Assembly (NCBI GenBank): GCA_013696395.1 | Contig: JACCYQ010000062.1 | Span: 1-37,537 of the forward strand | DNA: 37,537 bases | Direction: 5' to 3' | Source: Chitinophagaceae bacterium | Lineage (GTDB): Bacteria > Bacteroidota > Bacteroidia > Chitinophagales > Chitinophagaceae | Part shown: positions 15,808 through 25,047 of the stretch, piece after piece | Layout of the letters: the number at the start of each line of letters is the position of its first letter | How positions within the stretch are numbered: position 1 is the stretch's first letter | The notes under the pieces: model-generated | What the model saw: only the letters and a program-made list of their open reading frames with translations | Database searches by the model: none | Told to the model about the DNA's origin: nothing | Position numbers and translations under genes: made by a program

Positions 15808-18456
15808 ATGGAACTCACTAAATCTTTTGAACCAGCAGGTATAGAAGAAAAATGGCGGAATCACTGGAGGAATAAAAAATACTACCACTCTTACCCCGAT
15901 CATCGGCCTCCATTTACCATAGTTATACCCCCACCTAATGTTACAGGTGTCTTACATATGGGTCATACACTCAACGAAACAGTGCAGGATATTCTCGTAA
16001 GAAAGGCCAGGATGAGTGGTTATAATGCATGCTGGGTTCCAGGAAGCGATCATGCATCTATCGCAACTGAAGCCAAAGTGGTACAAATGCTGGAAAATGA
16101 AAAAGGCATAAAAAAATCAGATTTAAGTCGCGATGACTTTATGAAGTATGCCTATGAATGGAAGGATAAATATGGTGGAATAATTTATAACCAGATTGAT
16201 AAGCTGGGATGCAGTGTTGATTGGAATCGGGTAACTTTTACAATGGATCCGGATTATTACCAGGCCGTAATAAAAGTGTTTGTAGACCTGTATAATAAAG
16301 GACTTATTTACCGTGGTGCAAGGATGATCAACTGGGACCCGGCAGCAAAAACAGCTTTGAGTGATGAAGAGGTGGAATATAAAGACCTGGAAGGAAAATT
16401 ATATTATGTGGATTATGAAATTGTAGATGCCAGGGGAAAAAGTACCGGAGATGGCTGCATAACTATTGCGACACAACGTCCTGAAACAATTATGGGTGAT
16501 ACAGCGGTTTGTGTAAATCCTAATGATGAACGTTACCGTAAACTCTCCGGAAAATATGTTTTAGTGCCCCTGGTAAACCGCGTAGCGCCCATTATTTTTG
16601 ATGAATATGTAGATAAAGAATTTGGAACGGGTGCTTTAAAAGTTACTCCCGCTCATGATATAAACGATTATAATCTTGGTTTAAAACATAATCTTCAAAT
16701 TATAAATACACTGGCAGAAGATGGCACTCTCAGTATAGAAGCCCGGGTTTTTGTTGGTTTGGATCGTTTTGCAGCCCGCAAAAAAGCCATTGAACAATTG
16801 AAGGAAGAGGGTCTGCTTACCAAAGAAGAAAATTACCCAACCCGGATTGGATATTCTCAACGGACCAATGTGGTGGTAGAACCCCGCATTTCGACCCAAT
16901 GGTTTGTAAAAATGAAACCATTGGCGGAACCGGCATTGAATGAGGTGGTGAATGGAAATATTAGTATTCATCCGGGCGATAAATTTTTAGCTACTTATAA
17001 ATACTGGTTAGAAAATGTAAAAGACTGGTGTATTAGTCGTCAGTTATGGTGGGGTCAGCGTATTCCTGCCTGGTATGATGAGGAAGGAAATTTTTATGTT
17101 GCCGAATCCCTGGAACAGGTATATAACGATAATCCACATACGAAAAATAAAAAATTGACCCAGGATGATGATGTGCTGGATACCTGGTTTTCTTCCTGGC
17201 TTTGGCCGATGGAAGTTTTTAAAGGCATATCAAACCCTGGCAATGATGAAATAAAATATTATTACCCTGGATCCGTGTTGGTAACGGGACAGGATATCAT
17301 TTTCTTTTGGGTGGCCCGTATGATCATGGCAGGAATGGAATACCAGCATGAAAAGCCTTTTCATGATGTTTATTTTACAGGAATGGTAAGAGATAAACAA
17401 GGAAGAAAAATGAGTAAAAGCCTCGGTAACTCACCTGATCTTTTACAACTCATCGACAAATTTGGTGCAGATGCTGTACGATTTGGTATTATGATCTCCT
17501 CACCTGCCGGTAACGATTTATTATTTGATGAAAGTAGTTGTGAACAGGGTCGATTTTTTAATAATAAAATTTGGAATGCCCTGAAGCTGGTAAAAATGTG
17601 GGAAGCCAATGGCATCGTACATATGAACAGGGAGGCAGAAGATTTTCTGAAAGCGGATTTCCCCATTCAATGGTTCAACAGCAGGCTTAATGAAGTACTG
17701 GCAGAAGTAGAACAATTGTATAAGGATTTTCGTTTGAGTGAAATACTGAAGAAAATCTATTCGCTGATCTGGGATGATTTCTGCAGCTGGTACCTGGAAT
17801 GGGTGAAGCCAGGTTTTCAACAACCTATAGATGCACATATTTATCAAAACACCGTTTCATTTTTTGAAAGGTTAATGCAGATGTTGCATCCCTTCATACC
17901 ATTTATTACTGAAGAAATCTATCATCTTCTAAATCCCAGAGTGGAAGGCGATGACCTGACCATTAAACAATTTGATATAGTTGGCAACATAGATGCATCA
18001 ATTTTACAAAAAGCAGATACCTTGAAAAAACTAATCACCGCTACAAGGGATGCACGAAATAAGATCCAGTTAAAACCTAAAGAAACTATCAGGTTATTTA
18101 TCCAATATGCAGATGGGAACAATTATGCATTGTTACAGGATATTTTACAACGGCAGGTAAATGCAGAAAAAATTGAGTTTGTGAATGAAGCAGTGCCTGA
18201 TTCTATTTCATTAGTAGTAGAAAAGGAAAAATTATTTATTCAAACGGAATCCCGTGCAAACGAAGGCGGGCAGCATGAACAGTTAATCAAAGATCTGGAA
18301 TACCTGAAAGGCTTTTTGGTTTCGGTAGAAAAAAAACTTGGTAACGAACGATTTGTTCAAAATGCCAAACCTGAAATAGTGGAGGCTGAAAGAAAAAAGA
18401 AATCAGATGCGGAGGACAAAATCCGGGCTATCGAAGAAAGTTTAAAAAATAATTAA
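15808..18456 (+). CDS. valS: Valyl-tRNA synthetase
   Basis: An 882-residue class I synthetase of normal length. The ATP-binding HIGH motif is HMGH at 50-53 within IPPPNVTGVLHMGHTLNE, and KMSKS is at 534-538 (GRKMSKSLGNSPDLL). The editing domain that removes mischarged threonine is present around 200-350 (ITIATQRPETIMGDTAVCVN). The anticodon-binding helical domain covers about 600-760, and a C-terminal coiled coil (about 815-880, rich in Lys, Glu and Leu) is the tRNA-binding arm typical of ValRS. It charges tRNA-Val, one of which is encoded at 7290-7367. No neighbour shares its pathway. Confidence 0.97.
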   Translation: MELTKSFEPAGIEEKWRNHWRNKKYYHSYPDHRPPFTIVIPPPNVTGVLHMGHTLNETVQDILVRKARMSGYNACWVPGSDHASIATEAKVVQMLENEKGIKKSDLSRDDFMKYAYEWKDKYGGIIYNQIDKLGCSVDWNRVTFTMDPDYYQAVIKVFVDLYNKGLIYRGARMINWDPAAKTALSDEEVEYKDLEGKLYYVDYEIVDARGKSTGDGCITIATQRPETIMGDTAVCVNPNDERYRKLSGKYVLVPLVNRVAPIIFDEYVDKEFGTGALKVTPAHDINDYNLGLKHNLQIINTLAEDGTLSIEARVFVGLDRFAARKKAIEQLKEEGLLTKEENYPTRIGYSQRTNVVVEPRISTQWFVKMKPLAEPALNEVVNGNISIHPGDKFLATYKYWLENVKDWCISRQLWWGQRIPAWYDEEGNFYVAESLEQVYNDNPHTKNKKLTQDDDVLDTWFSSWLWPMEVFKGISNPGNDEIKYYYPGSVLVTGQDIIFFWVARMIMAGMEYQHEKPFHDVYFTGMVRDKQGRKMSKSLGNSPDLLQLIDKFGADAVRFGIMISSPAGNDLLFDESSCEQGRFFNNKIWNALKLVKMWEANGIVHMNREAEDFLKADFPIQWFNSRLNEVLAEVEQLYKDFRLSEILKKIYSLIWDDFCSWYLEWVKPGFQQPIDAHIYQNTVSFFERLMQMLHPFIPFITEEIYHLLNPRVEGDDLTIKQFDIVGNIDASILQKADTLKKLITATRDARNKIQLKPKETIRLFIQYADGNNYALLQDILQRQVNAEKIEFVNEAVPDSISLVVEKEKLFIQTESRANEGGQHEQLIKDLEYLKGFLVSVEKKLGNERFVQNAKPEIVEAERKKKSDAEDKIRAIEESLKNN

Positions 18457-18485
18457 TTCAGTTTAAATGCTTAAATCGATATTCC

Positions 18486-21311
18486 TTATTTTGGAATAAT
18501 GCTTAATGGCAGAATAATTTCCCATTGGTTAGGATTTCTTCCAGGCATAGCCAGATCTTCATCAAGCAGCCGGCTATAACGCAACCCGAAAGTCAAAGGA
18601 TATTCGTTCCACCATTTGGTGTCAAAAAATAATTCCACACCCGCACTTCGGTTATTAACATTAAGTGTTTTATCTCTCGAATAAACTTTGGTAATATCAA
18701 AGAATACATTCCCCCTCACTCTTTGAAAATATAAAATACTGGCAATTCCTTTATCCGGATATACTATGGGGAAATGGTAATTAGCTGAAGTTCGCCACAT
18801 ACGGCTGAAGTAAGTTTCAATATACCCACGGCTGTAAGCCAACCGGTTACTGAATAGTTGACGCAATGTATCGCGTTGTTGAAAGCCACCGGATAATACG
18901 AGGTGATGTACCCGTAAAAAACCCGGCAGATATACAAAACCGTTAGTGAAGGCCTGGTAACCGCTGATATTGGTAATAGCATGCCGGTATTGCGCAGTCA
19001 ATGCATACCCAAGCCTGGGAAAAATGTGCTGGCGCACTTGTGGCACCTGTTGATTCCAATTTATAAAATGAGAAAAGTAACTAAAATCATTAGCTTCCAT
19101 TCCTTTTGAGAAACCTGTATTGAACTCGTTACGTAAAACAAAGTTGCTACCTGCATTAAAAAATTTATAACTTCTGCCACTAGTCACATTCAGCGGAATA
19201 TTAAAACCTATCCGTGAATCCAATTGGTGAAACTGTCGCATATTGTTTCCTTCCTGAATCAAGCGGTTAAAAGTAAATTGCATTCCTGCACTCAGGTAAG
19301 GGAACAATCCACCATAAACCGTATTAAATCCAACCGAATGGTCTTTATCATTCTGGTTATACTGGTAATATAATTCCGTTTGCAAAGTGTTTAACACATT
19401 CTCTCCAAAAATGGAAAAACTAAAAAGGGGATCTTCATAGTATGGCCGCCAGCTATGAAAGTTCAATAACCTTGCAGATCTTGAATAAGGTTGAACTTCA
19501 AAGTGCTGATCATTTACCTCATTTAAAAAATGATTTAGCGGATCATGAACATTAATGGATAACATCGTTTTACCTGGAATTGAAGCTGTGAAATCGAATT
19601 CTTTCCATCCCCCTGGCCTGACAGGTAATTTTTGCAGCTGATATCCTTCTGTTGTAAACCCGGAAAAATACAATAACGAATCAGTAGCATTTACATGATA
19701 TTTTCCCAGTGCTTCTGAAGTAATTTTAAACACTTTCCTGCTATCGAGATCTACAGAATAGAGATCATCATTACCGGAATATGAGGCTGTAAAATATACG
19801 TTTTGATTTTTAATGGAAGGATTACCAACTACACTAAATGTAATTGGTGTCAGGTTTTCCAATGTATTTTTTACAAAATTGATCCTTACCAGGTTCATAG
19901 ACCCATCTTTATACCTTGCTCCTGCAACAATTTCATCATCACTTAAAAATTTTGGATCTGTAAATAAAATAACACCCGGATGTTTAAAAGAATACAACAA
20001 CCCGGAACTTTTTGTATCTAAGATATGCAGTGCGTTTTCTCCATCAGCTGGTAAATGGATTGCAACTATCCTGCTGCCGTCTTCAGAAATATCAGGCCAG
20101 AAATATTTCGTTTGCCTTGTGATGTTCTTTTGTTCACCAGATATTACATCCAACAACCTGATTTCACTGTAATCCTTCCATCCCCACCTTATATCCGGAT
20201 TATAAGCAGTATAAACAATCTTACCGTTTCTATATCCAAAATTTTCGTCCTGCCCAATATCCCTGTACCTTAATAATTTTTCATGGTTACCGGTCCTTAT
20301 AAAAAATGCTGGTCTTTGTCTGTAACCGGTTTTCAAATAAACCAGGGAATCTTTTCCAATTATATATGGAAACTGGTAGTGTGTTACAACTTTATTGTTC
20401 AGGGGTGACACGGCTCCAATATTAGTTTCCATTTTATTACCGATAGTTGTTAAAACCCTGCTGCCTGTAATATCCTTTTTATAAGTATCCAGTGCATTTC
20501 TGATAAATTTTTTATAACGGACACCAGTATGTCTTTTTACAGCCTGTTGAAATGGATAAAACAATCCTTTGTATGCACTGGCATCACGTGTTACATTTTC
20601 CCAAAAATCATTTCCATATTTTTCTCTTCCATATGCCACCAACAGGTAACCAAGGTGGTAGTGAGAGGGTATATAATCTTTCAGAGATCCATTGCGCAAC
20701 TTCATCCAACTATAATTTTTATCCGCCAGCCAAAGTGATTTGTATGCATTAATAAAGAGAGGTAATCTTCCCCTGCCCTGTTCAGAAAGTAATGTTTCAC
20801 TGTATACCGCATCCCCCTCATAAAACCATCCGGGAACAGCGGCATGCATTCCTACAGCCAATCCTTCTTCTCCAAATAAATAAAACATCAGCTGGGTTAA
20901 TCCATTTCGAAAATGGTTAAACTGCTGCACATGGCGGTATTCATGCACAGCGAGTTGATCAGCCCAGGGAATACTTCCAAGCTCAAAACTGCTGGCTGAA
21001 GGTGTAAGATAAAATTCACTGCGAAATGGACCCAGGCCGGCATAACCATTTGCTACAGTGGTTTGATGTTGTAATACTATATCTATCTTATGTTGACGAT
21101 ACCCGGGATTAAGTGGTTTTTGGCGGGCCAGTGAATGTATAATCGAAGCTACCCGCCTGGCCTGGCTGTCAAGCAAAATTGGAAAAATAATCCTGGCAGT
21201 ATCGGTGTTGATCTGTTTCCATTTTTGAGAAGGTGGGTGACCACCAAATTGTTGCCCATAGATGGAATTAAAAGAAACCAGGAATAAGATACAGAATAAA
21301 AAATATTTCAT
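18486..21311 (-). CDS. Secreted gluzincin-like peptidase/beta-propeller protein with C-terminal barrel-like region
   Basis: A 941-residue protein with signal peptide (MKYFLFCILFLVSFNSIYGQ, cleavage near 20). The N-terminal third contains LAVHEYRHVQQFNHF: His123-Glu124-x-x-His127 is an HExxH zinc motif, and GWFYEGDAVYSE about 38 residues later (Glu165) fits the third ligand of a gluzincin. Residues about 290-590 have repeated strand patterns such as FWPDISEDGSRIVAI and NVYFTASYSGNDDLYSVDL, as in TolB/PD40-type propeller blades. From about 600 to the end the sequence alternates polar and aromatic residues (FRLGY-like strands, YPLTFGLRYSRLL), as in outer-membrane barrels. The expected location is therefore the outer membrane with a surface or periplasmic peptidase. 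The peptidase motif is directly visible; the propeller is likely; the barrel is a weaker inference. Convergent with valS, 29 bp between stops. Confidence 0.7.
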   Translation of the reverse strand: MKYFLFCILFLVSFNSIYGQQFGGHPPSQKWKQINTDTARIIFPILLDSQARRVASIIHSLARQKPLNPGYRQHKIDIVLQHQTTVANGYAGLGPFRSEFYLTPSASSFELGSIPWADQLAVHEYRHVQQFNHFRNGLTQLMFYLFGEEGLAVGMHAAVPGWFYEGDAVYSETLLSEQGRGRLPLFINAYKSLWLADKNYSWMKLRNGSLKDYIPSHYHLGYLLVAYGREKYGNDFWENVTRDASAYKGLFYPFQQAVKRHTGVRYKKFIRNALDTYKKDITGSRVLTTIGNKMETNIGAVSPLNNKVVTHYQFPYIIGKDSLVYLKTGYRQRPAFFIRTGNHEKLLRYRDIGQDENFGYRNGKIVYTAYNPDIRWGWKDYSEIRLLDVISGEQKNITRQTKYFWPDISEDGSRIVAIHLPADGENALHILDTKSSGLLYSFKHPGVILFTDPKFLSDDEIVAGARYKDGSMNLVRINFVKNTLENLTPITFSVVGNPSIKNQNVYFTASYSGNDDLYSVDLDSRKVFKITSEALGKYHVNATDSLLYFSGFTTEGYQLQKLPVRPGGWKEFDFTASIPGKTMLSINVHDPLNHFLNEVNDQHFEVQPYSRSARLLNFHSWRPYYEDPLFSFSIFGENVLNTLQTELYYQYNQNDKDHSVGFNTVYGGLFPYLSAGMQFTFNRLIQEGNNMRQFHQLDSRIGFNIPLNVTSGRSYKFFNAGSNFVLRNEFNTGFSKGMEANDFSYFSHFINWNQQVPQVRQHIFPRLGYALTAQYRHAITNISGYQAFTNGFVYLPGFLRVHHLVLSGGFQQRDTLRQLFSNRLAYSRGYIETYFSRMWRTSANYHFPIVYPDKGIASILYFQRVRGNVFFDITKVYSRDKTLNVNNRSAGVELFFDTKWWNEYPLTFGLRYSRLLDEDLAMPGRNPNQWEIILPLSIIPK

Positions 21312-21422
21312 TGGCTAATAATTATCATACAATTATTTACTGTTTGGAAAGTTACGGAGTAATTGGATTCGGATAGGGCTGACCGTAACCATGATGAATA
21401 AAAAAATTTAAGTTGTAATAGA

Positions 21423-21707
21423 ATGAGACTTCAGTTATTGAAAATAAATCAGTTCCTGTTATTTTGGATCTTACTTACAATAGTATTATATTATGGTAAG
21501 GTCATTCTGATTCCTGTAACTTTTGCTATTATGCTTGCCATGCTGATGTCGCCCGTATGTCTATGGTTAGATGGTAAAGGTATCAAAAGGGTATTCTCCA
21601 CTATTTTCTGCCTGCTTATCCTGATTATCGCTTTTGCTTTAGTAATATGGATCCTCGCTGTCTATGTAACGAGTTTTACCCATCAAATCCCTTTATTTGA
21701 GTTATAA
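21423..21707 (+). pseudogene. AI-2E family transporter, N-terminal fragment
   Basis: Ninety-four residues that resemble the start of AI-2E (PerM/TqsA-like) transporters: a first helix FLLFWILLTIVLYYG, then ILIPVTFAIMLAMLMSPVCL, WLDGKGIKR and a third helix STIFCLLILIIAFALVIWIL. Family proteins are usually 340-370 residues with about eight helices; here a stop follows QIPLFEL. The following 350 bp contain no continuation in any frame, only a small unrelated membrane peptide gene, so the rest has been deleted. It is probably non-functional. The gene diverges from the peptidase/propeller gene. Confidence 0.7.
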
Positions 21708-21787
21708 TCAATAACCCTTGCAGCTAATTAAAACTCATAAAGTTTGTATGGCATAATTTTTTAAAATGATGATTAAAAAAATATAAT

Positions 21788-21904
21788 ATGCAAAATTGGC
21801 TTAAAACATTAATTGCCGGCTATGCCGGATGGAAATTGGGAGGAGGTTGCCTGGGTTTCATTGTGGTATTCGCATTGGTATATTGGCTTCTTGGTAGTTG
21901 TTAA
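21788..21904 (+). CDS. Small hydrophobic membrane peptide (38 aa)
   Basis: An ATG at 21788 opens a 38-codon frame whose product starts MQNWLKTLIAGYAGWKLG and continues through GGGCLGFIVVFALVYWLLGS to a final Cys. It has a short amphipathic start, a triple glycine and a single membrane segment. The codon pattern is coding-like and small proteins of this type occur in the phylum, but I cannot assign a function. It lies in the 349-bp gap between the AI-2E fragment and the GH13 gene. The remainder of that gap shows nothing recognisable. Confidence 0.5.
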   Translation: MQNWLKTLIAGYAGWKLGGGCLGFIVVFALVYWLLGSC

Positions 21905-22056
21905 TGAAAGCCAGCAGCGATTCCAATATTAAGTTATCATTATTTGTGCATTTTCATCTACAACAAACGGCACCGTTAATTAGGCAAATAGCCCCCTCAT
22001 GAAGTTGTCGGAACCTGCACGGATCAATCAAACTTTCATTATATAAAGTATAACAT

Positions 22057-23691
22057 ATGATTGAAGATCTGTGGTATAAAAATGCTGTTATGTACAGCCT
22101 TGACCTGGAAACTTTCCTTGATGGGAATGATGATGGAACAGGAGACTTTCAAGGGTTGAATGAAAAACTCGATTATTTACATGCCCTGGGTGTTGATACC
22201 ATTTGGCTGGCACCTTTTCAACCTACTCCAAACAAGGATAATGGTTACGATGTTAAAGATTATTATGGTGTAGACCCCAGGCATGGATCAAGTGGAGATT
22301 TTGTGCAGTTTATGCATCATGCAAAAAAAAGAGGACTTAAAGTGATTATAGATCTGGTGGTTAACCACACTTCTGATCAGCATCCATGGTTCCAGGACGC
22401 CAGGAAAGGAAAAGATGCAAAGCACCATGATTGGTATATATGGTCAGATACCAGGCCTCCAAACTACGATGAAGGAATGGTTTTCCCCGGTGTGCAAAAA
22501 GCAATCTGGACTAAGGATGAAAAAGCTAAAGCATATTATTTTCACCGGTTTTACGAATTTCAGCCAGACCTGAATATGGACAACCTGGAAGTACGCGAGG
22601 AAGTGATGCGTATTATGGGGTACTGGTTACAGTTAGGTGTGGATGGTTTCCGTGTAGATGCCGTTCCGTTTATTTTAGAAACACCTCCCAAGGGAAATAA
22701 TAAACCTCATTTAACTTTTGAATACCTCAGTGAAATGAGAAGATTTTTGCAATGGCGCAAAGGTGATGCTATTTTATTGGGTGAAGCCAACGTATTACCA
22801 ACTGAAAATAAAAAATATTTTGGAGAAGAAGGTGATGGAATCCATTTGATGTTTAATTTCTTTGTTAATCAGCATTTATTTTACAGCCTTGCCTCTGGAG
22901 ATGTCAGACCATTGATCAAAGCATTGAAAGCTACGAAGGATATACATCCAATGTCTCAGTGGGCACAGTTTTTACGAAATCATGATGAATTGGATTTAGG
23001 CAGACTTACAGAAAAGCAACGCCAGGTAGTATTTGAAAAGTTTGGCCCGGAAAAAAGGATGCAATTATATGATCGAGGCATCAGGCGGAGGCTTTCGCCA
23101 ATGTTGGGCAACAGACCTCAATCTGAATTGGCCTATAGCCTCGTATTTTCTTTACCAGGAACACCTGTTATCAGGTATGGCGATGAAATTGGAATGGGTG
23201 ATGATCTAAGCCTGAAAGAAAGGGATGCCGTACGAACACCTATGCATTGGTCTAATGATTTCCAGGGGGGATTTTCAAAGGCTAAAAAGCTTGTTCACCC
23301 TGTCATAGATAAAGGTCCCTATTCTTTTCAACATATTAATGTAGATGACCAGAGAAGACAACCTGATTCCCTGTTAAACTGGCTTACTGCATTGATCCGG
23401 TTACGTAAAGAATGTCCTGAAATTGGCTGGGGAGAATGGGAGATCATTGATACGGAAAACTGGCAAATATTGTGTATGCTTTATAATTGGGAAGGTCGGT
23501 CACTTTATGTTATTCACAATTTTGATTCAGAACCACATGAGATCCATTTAAAAAGAAAGCCTAATGGACAAACATTAAAAGACCTGATGGTAAAAACGGA
23601 ATGCCCGGCCGATAAAAAAGGAGTTCATAAAATTACACTTGAAGCATACGGATATAAATGGTTAAGAGTAGATGGGAAAGCAAAGGAGTGA
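22057..23691 (+). CDS. GH13 alpha-amylase-family enzyme, trehalose synthase-like
   Basis: A 544-residue GH13 enzyme without signal peptide. It begins with LWYKNAVMYSLDLETFLDGN and GTGDFQGLNEKLDYL, typical of the trehalose synthase/oligo-glucosidase group. Catalytic residues are the nucleophile Asp201 in DGFRVDAVP, acid/base Glu243 in ILLGEANV and Asp310 in FLRNHDELD; the VVNHTSDQHPWF loop is also present. Later, RYGDEIGMGDDLSLKERDAV and RTPMHWS match trehalose synthase (maltose alpha-D-glucosyltransferase). The stretch that in TreS, as I recall, carries ENLPETH reads PPKGNNKPHLTFEYL here, so the substrate may differ. Likely reactions are maltose/trehalose interconversion or alpha-glucoside hydrolysis in the cytoplasm. 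No GlgE, maltokinase or glycogen genes are adjacent. Confidence 0.85.
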   Translation: MIEDLWYKNAVMYSLDLETFLDGNDDGTGDFQGLNEKLDYLHALGVDTIWLAPFQPTPNKDNGYDVKDYYGVDPRHGSSGDFVQFMHHAKKRGLKVIIDLVVNHTSDQHPWFQDARKGKDAKHHDWYIWSDTRPPNYDEGMVFPGVQKAIWTKDEKAKAYYFHRFYEFQPDLNMDNLEVREEVMRIMGYWLQLGVDGFRVDAVPFILETPPKGNNKPHLTFEYLSEMRRFLQWRKGDAILLGEANVLPTENKKYFGEEGDGIHLMFNFFVNQHLFYSLASGDVRPLIKALKATKDIHPMSQWAQFLRNHDELDLGRLTEKQRQVVFEKFGPEKRMQLYDRGIRRRLSPMLGNRPQSELAYSLVFSLPGTPVIRYGDEIGMGDDLSLKERDAVRTPMHWSNDFQGGFSKAKKLVHPVIDKGPYSFQHINVDDQRRQPDSLLNWLTALIRLRKECPEIGWGEWEIIDTENWQILCMLYNWEGRSLYVIHNFDSEPHEIHLKRKPNGQTLKDLMVKTECPADKKGVHKITLEAYGYKWLRVDGKAKE

Positions 23692-23705
23692 AATGGAATA
23701 TTTAT

Positions 23706-25031
23706 TTAAACCTGGTTCCTACCCTTTACTTCCAGGTATTTATTCAGCGTATTTATTGTTAAACGCGAAGGAGTAGAAATGATGGAAAGAATGCCATTTC
23801 GCCTGAGTTCCCTTACAATTAATTTTTTTTCATGGGCATACTTTCCGGCAATGGTTTTTATATAAATATCTTCAATGGTAATTGCATTAGCTTGAATAAG
23901 TGTATCCACTTCTGTATTCTCGAATATAACGACCAGCAATAAGTGATATTTTGCCATTATCCTCAATGATGGCAATTCTCTTTCCAAACCTTCCAGGGTT
24001 TCGAAATTAGTAAACAATACCAGTAAACTCCGGTGTGTGACCCTGCTCCGCAAAACAGCATATAAACCTTCATAATCGGCCTCCAGGAAGTTGGTTTGCT
24101 GCTGGTAAAGCGATTCCATCAATACACTCATTTGGGTAACTTTTTTATCTGCCGGAATAAAAGTATCCGCTTTTTCAGCAAAAGTTATCAGTCCCGCTTT
24201 ATCCTGCTTTCCTATTACAACACTCGCAAGTACCAGTGAAGCATTGATGGCATAATCCAGCAGGCTCATTCCATCAAAAGGCATTTTCATCAATCTTCCT
24301 TTATTGATCACACAATAGACCTGCTGACTTCTTTCATCTGTAAAACTATTAACCATCAGGTTTCTTTTCCTGGCAGTGGCTTTCCAGTTAATGGTGCGAT
24401 AATCATCACCCCTTACATATTCTTTTATTTGTTCAAATTCCATACTATGACCCAGTTTTCTTATACGCTTCATACCTGTTTCCTGCAGGTGATTACTGGT
24501 AGCAAGCAACTGGTAACGTCTCATTTGTATGTATGATGGGTAAACAATAACAGATTGAGATGTTGTAAAGATGAAACGTCTTTTGGTCAATCGTAAAGGA
24601 CCGTTAACCATGATATTAATATTTCCAAATTCATATAGTCCTCTCTTTTTTGGCTTCAGGTAATATACCAGTGCTTTGGATTCATTTTTGTCGATATGCA
24701 TTTTCTTTACCCAGTTCCTTTCCTGGAATTGAACCGGTATTTCATCGATCAAATCTAATTTCACTTTGAATCCAAATCCATTAACAACATGCAGTGTAAC
24801 GCTGTTATCATCTCCCAGGCTGAATCTTTCAGCAAGTTGCCGGTGGGCCAGTATGGCGTTTCGCTGTCCATATAAAAGTATTGTATCTAATATCATAGTT
24901 AATCCAAGCAGCACTAACAAAAGAATAGCGAGGGTATAAAAGAAATCGAAAAAATAACTTAACACAAATAATACCGCTGCCAGGCCGGCAATATAATAAG
25001 CTTGTTTTTGAAGATATAATGATTTGTACAT
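23706..25031 (-). CDS. DUF58 domain (vWA-like) membrane protein of the MoxR operon
   Basis: The chosen start is the ATG at 25031 (441 aa, MYKSLYLQKQAYYI); the frame extends to an ATG at 25070, overlapping moxR by 23 bp. Two N-terminal membrane helices (about 15-60) are followed by an immunoglobulin-like beta region and then the DUF58 core: EFEQIKEYVRGDDYRTINWK and ATARKRNLMVNSF, the signature of the family. The vWA-like part follows with VINKGRLMK, where many relatives have an Asp in place of this Asn. DUF58 proteins are thought to be partners of MoxR ATPases, acting as the vWA-type adaptor. It is the last gene of the operon and ends 14 bp from the convergent GH13 gene. Confidence 0.9.
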   Translation of the reverse strand: MYKSLYLQKQAYYIAGLAAVLFVLSYFFDFFYTLAILLLVLLGLTMILDTILLYGQRNAILAHRQLAERFSLGDDNSVTLHVVNGFGFKVKLDLIDEIPVQFQERNWVKKMHIDKNESKALVYYLKPKKRGLYEFGNINIMVNGPLRLTKRRFIFTTSQSVIVYPSYIQMRRYQLLATSNHLQETGMKRIRKLGHSMEFEQIKEYVRGDDYRTINWKATARKRNLMVNSFTDERSQQVYCVINKGRLMKMPFDGMSLLDYAINASLVLASVVIGKQDKAGLITFAEKADTFIPADKKVTQMSVLMESLYQQQTNFLEADYEGLYAVLRSRVTHRSLLVLFTNFETLEGLERELPSLRIMAKYHLLLVVIFENTEVDTLIQANAITIEDIYIKTIAGKYAHEKKLIVRELRRNGILSIISTPSRLTINTLNKYLEVKGRNQV

Positions 25032-25047
25032 AAGGATATCCGTTAGT

